From positions 1 to 11,424 of the forward strand of contig CAMHIH010000017.1 in the NCBI GenBank assembly GCA_946185175.1: 11,424 nucleotides of DNA. The letters are read 5' to 3'. The position numbers were made by a program, and so were the translations under genes. Origin of the DNA: an uncultured Candidatus Saccharibacteria bacterium (GTDB taxonomy: Bacteria > Patescibacteriota > Saccharimonadia > Saccharimonadales > Saccharimonadaceae). The notes below the pieces were generated by a model that saw only the letters and a program-made list of their open reading frames with translations, was not told where the DNA came from and searched no databases. Of this stretch, positions 6,257 to 11,424 are shown in pieces. How positions within the stretch are numbered: position 1 is the stretch's first letter; every line of letters begins with the position of its first letter.

Positions 6257-7048
6257 ATGAAACGAAAAACTTTCGACCGAATCATCGACACTACAAACGC
6301 TATTCTCGCTTTTGACAACGACCAGACCGAACACGTTTGGCGTGTCGCCCTGCATGACGGATGGATGCTGGTGCGGTTAGACGAATGTGACTACGACGCT
6401 GAAAGAATTGTCATGTCGTATTATCAAATACCTTTTGAGTCGATTCTCGATTGCGAACGGCTTTACGACGAGATTGTTCGTGATGTCGTAATCTGCTTTG
6501 GCGATGCGATGTATGCCGGCAAGCTGGCCGACTATGGATTATTCGCCGAGGTGGCTCGGAGCGACGACGAAGGCTTTACAGAACTACTTTCTTACTTTGG
6601 CAAAATTTGGAGTGAGTTCGTGCAGGATGTATTTTTCGTTTTTGGCTCCTATGTGGAGATGTGCGAGCTGATTGACGAGTCCACTCCGGTTGAAAGCATT
6701 CCGGCCGATCGCATGGCGGACTATCACCTGGTCGATAAGGTCTTTATGCATTTGAATTGTACGGAGGCTTTTATTGATTACGGTGCAGATGTGAGTCGCT
6801 ATTGGCAGGTTACGTACGCGCATGACGAAATCTGGTATCGGTCCTATTTTGTAATCATGACGGATGATGGATTGGTTGACGCGCACTGTGACGATTGGGG
6901 CCATTTTGCCGTTGACGATGTCATTGCAATGAATGCGCTGGCGGATGCGGTTGCTGCCGATATCGAGGGCAAGGCTTGCATTATCGACTATGACGAATGC
7001 TTGTTTGATTTGCTCGGCCTGGAAATTGAGGAGCTGGAAGAAGACTAA
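6257..7048 (+). CDS. Unassigned, strongly acidic protein, 263 aa
   Basis: I do not recognise a family. By eye there are about 58 Asp/Glu against about 17 Lys/Arg, giving a net charge near -40 and a very low predicted pI. Charges are spread along the chain and peak in the C-terminal 60 residues, which end EIEELEED. There are many aromatic residues (Trp, Tyr, Phe), so it is probably folded, not disordered. No signal peptide or transmembrane segment is evident. Two stretches, HVWRVALHDGWMLVRLDE (27-44) and RYWQVTYAHDEIWYRSYFVI (about 185-204), look alike and suggest an internal duplication. The start is set by AGGGGG eight bases before ATG. It is followed by a strong terminator, so it seems to be a single transcription unit; I see no convincing promoter. 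DNA mimicry or cation binding are possible guesses only. Confidence 0.82.
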   Translation: MKRKTFDRIIDTTNAILAFDNDQTEHVWRVALHDGWMLVRLDECDYDAERIVMSYYQIPFESILDCERLYDEIVRDVVICFGDAMYAGKLADYGLFAEVARSDDEGFTELLSYFGKIWSEFVQDVFFVFGSYVEMCELIDESTPVESIPADRMADYHLVDKVFMHLNCTEAFIDYGADVSRYWQVTYAHDEIWYRSYFVIMTDDGLVDAHCDDWGHFAVDDVIAMNALADAVAADIEGKACIIDYDECLFDLLGLEIEELEED

Positions 7049-7070
7049 GAACGAATGTCCTTTTTGCATT

Positions 7071-7098
7071 GCCCCGACGCATGGTGCCGGGGCTTTTT
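7071..7098 (+). terminator. Rho-independent terminator after the acidic protein gene
   Basis: GCCCCG (7071-7076) pairs with CGGGGC (7088-7093) around an 11-base loop that can partly pair, followed by five T (7094-7098). It starts 23 bases after the stop codon. Confidence 0.85.
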
Positions 7099-7121
7099 AC
7101 GCTAAGTATTTATGCTAAGAC

Positions 7122-7150
7122 TTGCAAAAAATAGGCTGGTGTGGTATTAT
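7122..7150 (+). promoter_or_regulatory. Promoter of tRNA-Ala
   Basis: TTGCAA (7122-7127), a 17-base spacer and TATTAT (7145-7150), with an extended -10 TG at 7142-7143. The predicted start is about 7157, exactly the first base of the leader hairpin. Confidence 0.8.
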
Positions 7151-7156
7151 TCGGAT

Positions 7157-7184
7157 GAGGCAAATCGCCCCCCCGATTTGCCTC
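7157..7184 (+). other. 11-bp leader hairpin with a C-rich loop upstream of tRNA-Ala
   Basis: GAGGCAAATCG (7157-7167) pairs perfectly with CGATTTGCCTC (7174-7184) around a loop of six C. It begins at the predicted +1 and ends 12 bases before the mature tRNA. Only three T follow, so it is a weak terminator candidate at best. It could protect the 5' end, affect RNase P processing, or pair through its C loop with the GGGG that opens the tRNA. Confidence 0.75.
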
Positions 7185-7196
7185 TTTATGTTATCT

Positions 7197-7273
7197 GGGG
7201 CATTAGCTCAGTTGGCTAGAGCGCCTGCTTTGCAAGCAGGAGGTCAAGAGTTCGAGTCTCTTATGCTCCACCA
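7197..7273 (+). tRNA. tRNA-Ala (anticodon UGC)
   Basis: A complete cloverleaf is visible. Acceptor GGGGCAT (7197-7203) pairs with ATGCTCC, including the G3-U70 wobble that identifies alanine tRNAs. The D arm is GCTC/GAGC (7206-7209, 7219-7222). The anticodon stem CCTGC/GCAGG surrounds TTTGCAA with anticodon TGC at 7231-7233. The T arm is AAGAG TTCGAGT CTCTT. Discriminator A is at 7270 and an encoded CCA at 7271-7273. Seven T follow directly (7274-7280) and may help end transcription. Confidence 0.97.
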
Positions 7274-7315
7274 TTTTTTTATGCCGATTTTTCTTTTACT
7301 GTTTGTTAACTGTTA

Positions 7316-7321
7316 TATAAT
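7316..7321 (+). promoter_or_regulatory. Probable -10 box of the 669-residue gene
   Basis: TATAAT at 7316-7321 predicts a start near 7328 and a 27-nt leader ending in GGAGG (7346-7350), four bases before ATG. The -35 region is T-rich without a good match. Read-through from tRNA-Ala is an alternative source of transcript. Confidence 0.55.
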
Positions 7322-7354
7322 TTAACTAAACATAGGCATAATTTTGGAGGTAAA

Positions 7355-9364
7355 ATGTCTGAATTTGTTTCTGAAGATATTATAGATGGTATAACGGCTG
7401 ATTCTCCGGAGAATGAATCTAGGGCCGAAGAGATGTCTGACAATCACCGTCGAGAAATGGGGCGTATGGCTATTTACGCAGCATCTATGGAACAAAACCC
7501 TGAGGCAGCGCCCGACGTTGAGGCTATGCTGGATTCTTATGCTGAAAACATTGCCGAGAATCGAGATTCTTTTTATGTGGTTGGCCAAAAAATGTGGCTG
7601 TCTTCAGATTCGTTTCGTCATCAAACCGATCCACTATATCAAGTCGTGGACGGTTTTTTTGAGCAAAAATTATCGACTGATGATAAATTAAGTGAATATG
7701 CCCGCAATAAACCGGATTCTTATAAACAATTACAGCGTGTGGTATTTTCGAGAACGCAGGATAGATTGCGCGATTCTGAGTTCACGCCTGAGCAGCAACA
7801 TGCTTTAAAGTTTAGAGCGTTAAAAGAATTCGTCGCCGAAGATGGTAAATTTGGTAGGTTCTTCAGGGATGGCGTAATTATGTCCGCCTCATTACCTGCC
7901 CTGGCCGCTTATTCTAGGGAGTCATCTGAGACCGACAAATTACTTGATAAGCGAGGGTTGTCACGCAACGATCTCGGCGAGCTAAATCATTTCTATGTGC
8001 CTCATCGACAAATTATGGATCAATACCATAAAGAGCGTGAGGCTGAGCGCGTACTTTCCGACAGTGTTGTACGTGTATCCGGTTCAGATATCCTCATGGC
8101 TGAAGACTATATTGAAAATGATCAGGAGTTAGAAGAATATTATCAGCATGAGCAAGAATGCAGGCGTAAGAAACAAGTATTGAATGAGTTTTCTCGCCCA
8201 CTATCTGAAGGATTTATGAAAAGGTCGGGTGGAAGCCATGTAGATTTTTATGACCCGCGTGCGCTTGTTGAGAGGTTGAGAATATCAGACGAAGAATTAG
8301 ATGGTTTCCGTGAAGAATCTTACTTTGGTTTATTTGAAATATTTCTTTCAGAAGGTAGAACTTGGGACGGTTCCATTAGGGCTGCGGATCGCGAAAGAGC
8401 CGCTAATCAGTTTTTTGAGACATTCAACTATTCTGAGCACATTGATGAACTTGATGGTTGGCTCGAAGCTAAGATTGAAGAGCTACATGACGATGGAAAT
8501 GATAATACTGCTAGACTACTAAAACGTCGTTTCGAACATTGGACAAACAATCCTAAAGTGTCAGAAAGTTTCCAGAAATATCGTGCTGATGTTTTAGCTC
8601 GTCGACAACAGGCTGAAACCGAGGCGCGTGCCGATACTTTAAGAGTGTATCGAAACATAACCGTTGACGATACTAAACAGATGATAAGAAGGTCTATTGA
8701 AGAAAGACAGAAAAGGCTAGGTGACCGTTTCGATGAGAGTGATGGCAATGGGCGTTTGCGTGTTGGTGACGGTGACCCTACTCGTAGAAAAGCGTACATG
8801 CCAGCCAGTGTTGCGTATGAGCGAATTAATGCGTTGGATCAATGGGGTACTTTCTTGAAAGAAAATCTTTATGAAGCCGATTTCGATGAGGCCGCAATGG
8901 TCTTTGACCCCAAATACAATACTCTCGATGAGGCAATTAAGCACCTCGACGGTAATACGTATTCTGTGATTGCATTTAATTATGCCGGCAGACGTTGCAT
9001 GATTGCCGAATGCATTGGCGTTGGCTCGTCTGGCTCCTCGGCTGGCGCTATGAAGATTTGGATGGGCGAGTTAAGTGATAGGAACGGATGGGAAAGAGCT
9101 TTTGACAAAACTAAATCCGAGGCTGCTGATCATGGCGCATGCCATAGCATAAATCACTATAACCTTACTGCAGATGTTATGGGCCGTGAGTCTGACGATG
9201 ATAATTTTATTGTTGAATCGGAGGACGTAATGTTTAAGCTTGCTCTCAAATACTTTGAAACTGATGGTACGGACAAAACCGTATTGCGAAATACCGCGGC
9301 TGTACGCAAGAATCTTGCAGATATGATTGGTCCGCAGATGTGGCGCCCTAATGCTGAATCATAA
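7355..9364 (+). CDS. Unassigned large charged protein, 669 aa
   Basis: I do not recognise a family. The first ~480 residues are highly charged, mostly helical in appearance, with an acidic start and Glu/Arg-rich stretches such as RKKQVLNEF and RRSIEERQKR (possible coiled coils near 220-290 and 400-460). A different C-terminal domain seems to begin near residue 480 (AYMPASVAYERINALDQW): it has beta-like segments (TYSVIAFNYAGRRCMIAECI, about 537-554), a Gly/Ser-rich loop (GVGSSGSSAG) and a Cys/His-rich HGACHSINHYN (593-603). C548, C553, C596 and H593/H597/H601 could form a metal or catalytic site. No signal peptide or transmembrane helix is seen. The start is set by a clear GGAGG. Its stop codon directly abuts a pseudogene fragment. 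Confidence 0.85.
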   Translation: MSEFVSEDIIDGITADSPENESRAEEMSDNHRREMGRMAIYAASMEQNPEAAPDVEAMLDSYAENIAENRDSFYVVGQKMWLSSDSFRHQTDPLYQVVDGFFEQKLSTDDKLSEYARNKPDSYKQLQRVVFSRTQDRLRDSEFTPEQQHALKFRALKEFVAEDGKFGRFFRDGVIMSASLPALAAYSRESSETDKLLDKRGLSRNDLGELNHFYVPHRQIMDQYHKEREAERVLSDSVVRVSGSDILMAEDYIENDQELEEYYQHEQECRRKKQVLNEFSRPLSEGFMKRSGGSHVDFYDPRALVERLRISDEELDGFREESYFGLFEIFLSEGRTWDGSIRAADRERAANQFFETFNYSEHIDELDGWLEAKIEELHDDGNDNTARLLKRRFEHWTNNPKVSESFQKYRADVLARRQQAETEARADTLRVYRNITVDDTKQMIRRSIEERQKRLGDRFDESDGNGRLRVGDGDPTRRKAYMPASVAYERINALDQWGTFLKENLYEADFDEAAMVFDPKYNTLDEAIKHLDGNTYSVIAFNYAGRRCMIAECIGVGSSGSSAGAMKIWMGELSDRNGWERAFDKTKSEAADHGACHSINHYNLTADVMGRESDDDNFIVESEDVMFKLALKYFETDGTDKTVLRNTAAVRKNLADMIGPQMWRPNAES

Positions 9365-9875
9365 GTATTCGTAATTCGTAAGGATATTCATAAATCATTT
9401 GAAGAGATTATTGGTCATCTTTTGACGGATCTTTGTGAAATCGACTATGCATTCCAAGAACTAGATGATTTGTCAGAAGGTTTTGAATTGCCGGCAGATC
9501 GTATTAAGCCATGGGGTAACGTCCAAGCGGTATTAGCCTGTAAAGATATTATTCATAAGCCATTCGCAGTGATTAACGCAGATGATTATTATGGCAAAGA
9601 GGCTTTCGTGAAGGTATACGATTTCTTGGTTGAGCACGCGAATGATGATCTTCAATATTGCATGCCAGGTTTTGTTTTAAAGAATACTTTGAGCGACCAA
9701 GGTGGTGTGTTACGCGGAATTTGCCATGTTGATGAGAACGGCTATTTAACTGACATCACGGAAACGCATAATATTATCAAGATTAATGACGAGCTTGGCC
9801 GATAAAGACGAAGTAATTGCCGATTTTAAGCAACTGGTTGATGACGGCGTTTATCCTACGCCGCTCAATGGCTAG
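9365..9875 (+). pseudogene. Decayed sugar nucleotidyltransferase remnant
   Basis: Homology to the ~300-residue nucleotidyltransferase family (NTP_transferase fold, glucose-1-phosphate uridylyl/thymidylyl type) starts right after the preceding stop codon: VFVIRKDIHKSFEEII (9365-9412), then YAFQELDDLSEGFELPADR, IKPWGNVQAVLAC, FAVINADDYYG and LTDITETHNIIK. The frame ends at TAA 9803-9805. A further piece lies in another frame: ADKDEVIADFKQLVDDGVYP (9798-9857), ending at TAG 9873-9875 as the family C-terminus does. Missing are the first ~45-50 residues with the nucleotide-binding Gly-rich loop, and roughly 80-100 residues before the C-terminal piece. An alternative TTG start at 9422 would give 127 residues without the active-site loop, so function is unlikely. 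Confidence 0.85.
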
Positions 9876-9877
9876 TT

Positions 9878-9906
9878 TTGATAAACCCGTCTTTTGATAG
9901 TAAAAT
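9878..9906 (+). promoter_or_regulatory. Promoter of the CapA-like gene
   Basis: TTGATA (9878-9883), a 17-base spacer and TAAAAT (9901-9906). The predicted start is about 9913, three bases before ATG, so the message is nearly leaderless. There is no Shine-Dalgarno. Confidence 0.75.
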
Positions 9907-9915
9907 TAAATTAGT

Positions 9916-11121
9916 ATGTGTAAAGCCATAAAGTGGATTTCGCGTGCGGCTATTATTCTGATAGCTGTGGCGGCAATCGGCGCAGCGACCTGTGCTGCAT
10001 TAATATTCTTTGCACCAAAAACTGAAGAAGAAAAAGTTGAAGCTCAAGAAGAAGTCAAAGTTGAGCCAAAACCGACTGCGGCGACCGCAAAATATTTATT
10101 TGGCGGTACGACATTTTGGGCGCGACGCACTAATACCGTAGCACGCGCATCAGAGTTAGGCGTGAAATATCCATTTTCGCAACTTGATACTTTGGAACGT
10201 GATAAATACCAGGCTTGGATTGTAGGTATCGAATGTCCAGTAACGGAAAAAGGTGGTAAACACAGTGAATATGACGAGTGGACTTTATTGAAATTCAACT
10301 GTGATCCAGATTATTTACCAGAAGCTAGTAAATACTTTACAGCGGCTTTGATTGGCAACAACCATACCGATAACCAAGGTGCGGCAGGTTTCCAGGAAAC
10401 GATTCAGAATTTGAAAGCGAATAATATCCAGCCGTTCGGTAGTTACGATTATAAAGATGGTGAAAATAACTGTGATGTAATTACCTTGCCAATGGTAATT
10501 ACGATGAGCGATAATTCTGAGCGCGAAGTCGAGATGCCATTCGGTTTTTGTAGCGCGCACGGTGTGTTTGGTGTGCCATATAATGCGGTAACAAACATGA
10601 AGAAATATGCAGAAGTTTTGCCGACATTTTCGATGCCGCATATGGGCGCAGAATATAAGGCGGGCCATGACGAAATACGTCAGCATTTATATCGACAAAT
10701 GATTGATAGCGGTGTCGAGATGGTACTAGCCGATCATCCACACTGGGTGCAGGATACAGAAGCTTATAATGGTAAATTGATTGTGTATTCGATGGGTAAC
10801 TTTATGTTTGATACTATTACCGATAAAGAAAGAACCCGTTCCGCGGCGATTATCACAGACGTGACGGTTGAGAATGTGGACGAAATAGACTTTGATGCCT
10901 GGGCAGAACTAGGCGCGGAATGCAAAACAATGGAACGCGCAGACTGTTTGAAAAAGATTCGGGCGGCGGGATTAACGAGACCGAAATACAGTTATATATA
11001 TGATTTTGAGGCGACTACATCGGCCGGAAACCATATTACCCGCAAAGCCAGTGACGCAGAAAAAGCTGAGGTAGGTGCGCGCCTGCAATGGTCGGCCACA
11101 ATGCAAGCGCTCGGGCAATAA
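9916..11121 (+). CDS. Membrane-anchored CapA-like (poly-gamma-glutamate synthesis/metallophosphatase fold) protein, 401 aa
   Basis: The protein matches the CapA family (PGA_cap), a calcineurin-like metallophosphoesterase fold found in capsule synthesis loci and in many proteins of unknown substrate. An N-terminal membrane anchor (about 9-32) is followed by a charged linker (35-55), so the domain should face outside the cytoplasmic membrane. Motifs in order: FGGTTFWARR (62-71), VGIECPVTE (103-111), GNNHTDNQG (147-155), PHMGAEY (241-247), ADHPHWVQ (272-279) and YSMGNFMFD (291-299). Family metal ligands are present at E106, N149, H150, H242, H274 and H276, but the usual Asp of the first GD motif is replaced by Thr65. 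It has its own promoter, and its end overlaps the next gene by 34 bases. No capsule-synthesis partners (capB, capC) are in the window. Confidence 0.88.
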   Translation: MCKAIKWISRAAIILIAVAAIGAATCAALIFFAPKTEEEKVEAQEEVKVEPKPTAATAKYLFGGTTFWARRTNTVARASELGVKYPFSQLDTLERDKYQAWIVGIECPVTEKGGKHSEYDEWTLLKFNCDPDYLPEASKYFTAALIGNNHTDNQGAAGFQETIQNLKANNIQPFGSYDYKDGENNCDVITLPMVITMSDNSEREVEMPFGFCSAHGVFGVPYNAVTNMKKYAEVLPTFSMPHMGAEYKAGHDEIRQHLYRQMIDSGVEMVLADHPHWVQDTEAYNGKLIVYSMGNFMFDTITDKERTRSAAIITDVTVENVDEIDFDAWAELGAECKTMERADCLKKIRAAGLTRPKYSYIYDFEATTSAGNHITRKASDAEKAEVGARLQWSATMQALGQ

Positions 11122-11424
11122 GAAATAATCGGCGCAAATATGTGCCGGCAGAAGAAGAGTTTTTGGGCGTAAATATGCAAGGGCGCATTGTAGGTTTGGT
11201 GGCGCTCGAAAAAATGCTACGTCGTGTAGATGAATTCTGTCGGGAGCGAAAGTTTTCGGAACAATTATTTGTTGATTTTTGTGATGGCGGTGATTGTGTG
11301 GCGGCCGATATGAATGAAGTGATGTACTTTTTGAAGAAGGATGCGGCGAATATTGATCGGCTGGATATTTATTATGAAAAGACTGGCGAATCGGGAAAAT
11401 ATGTCGTAAAGAATACGACGTTGG
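11088..11424 (+). CDS. Unassigned protein, 5' part, runs off the window end
   Basis: An open frame continues to the last base (112 codons plus one base) without a stop. It uses the same strand as the CapA-like gene and overlaps its end by 34 bases if started at ATG 11088; GAGGTAGGT lies ~10 bases upstream. A later ATG at 11175 is a possible start that avoids the overlap. The N-terminus is basic (SARAIRNNRRKYVP), followed by a mixed helical region with an acidic, Cys-containing FVDFCDGGDCVAADM near residue 64. No family recognised and no membrane segment seen. It is probably co-transcribed with the CapA-like gene. Confidence 0.65.
   Translation, partial: MVGHNASARAIRNNRRKYVPAEEEFLGVNMQGRIVGLVALEKMLRRVDEFCRERKFSEQLFVDFCDGGDCVAADMNEVMYFLKKDAANIDRLDIYYEKTGESGKYVVKNTTL

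Noticed and set aside
7122..7325. Open frame crossing the tRNA-Ala gene
   Set aside because: It overlaps the promoter, leader hairpin and tRNA, and has no protein-like composition.
9422..9805. Intact short gene starting at TTG 9422
   Set aside because: Homology extends upstream of that codon to 9365, and the conserved C-terminus continues in another frame, so it is a remnant.

Overview
The window looks like a compact chromosomal segment from a small-genome bacterium of medium GC content. My best guess is a Candidatus Saccharibacteria (TM7, Patescibacteria) relative. That rests on gene mix, very short intergenic spaces, frequent leaderless starts and absence of TGA stops, not on a phylogenetic marker, so it is only moderately supported. 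The standard bacterial code fits: nine complete genes end in TAA or TAG at sensible family lengths.

Layout. Positions 1-308 hold the 3' part of a tRNA-Gln(UUG) gene, followed by two imperfect copies of a ~70-75 bp unit, each carrying the tRNA 3' end and a Rho-independent terminator. A minus-strand gene (309-896) for a PGDYG-like protein follows, with a perfect-consensus promoter, a strong Shine-Dalgarno and GC-rich codons, all signs of high expression. Positions 1067-3699 hold a convergent pair whose stop codons overlap: a PP2C-type phosphatase with a large unassigned N-terminal half, and a DUF2974 (Mbeg1-like) alpha/beta hydrolase. Next is a minus-strand two-gene operon, a CorA-type divalent cation transporter (5428-4490) and a DUF308/HdeD-like membrane protein (4490-3894), joined by a TAATG overlap. 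It is divergent from a hemolysin III/TrhA membrane protein (5490-6167) across interlocked promoters. Then come a very acidic unassigned protein (6257-7048), a tRNA-Ala(UGC) with a striking leader hairpin (7122-7273), a 669-residue unassigned protein (7355-9364), a decayed sugar-nucleotide transferase pseudogene (9365-9875), a membrane-anchored CapA-like protein (9916-11121) and the start of another unassigned gene running off the window (11088 onward).

How it fits together. There is no obvious single pathway; most genes appear to be separate transcription units. The coherent themes are envelope functions (CorA, DUF308, TrhA, CapA-like) and gene expression signals. Four genes (PP2C, DUF2974 hydrolase, TrhA, CapA-like) have a -10 box ending only 6 to 9 nt before ATG, implying leaderless or nearly leaderless mRNAs. 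The PGDYG-like, acidic and 669-residue genes have clear Shine-Dalgarno leaders, and CorA a weaker one. No CRISPR array, transposase or integrase was seen. I did not find a clear new defence or mobile system; the best leads are the tRNA-linked RNA structures, the leaderless start pattern, the pseudogene junction and the unassigned proteins.
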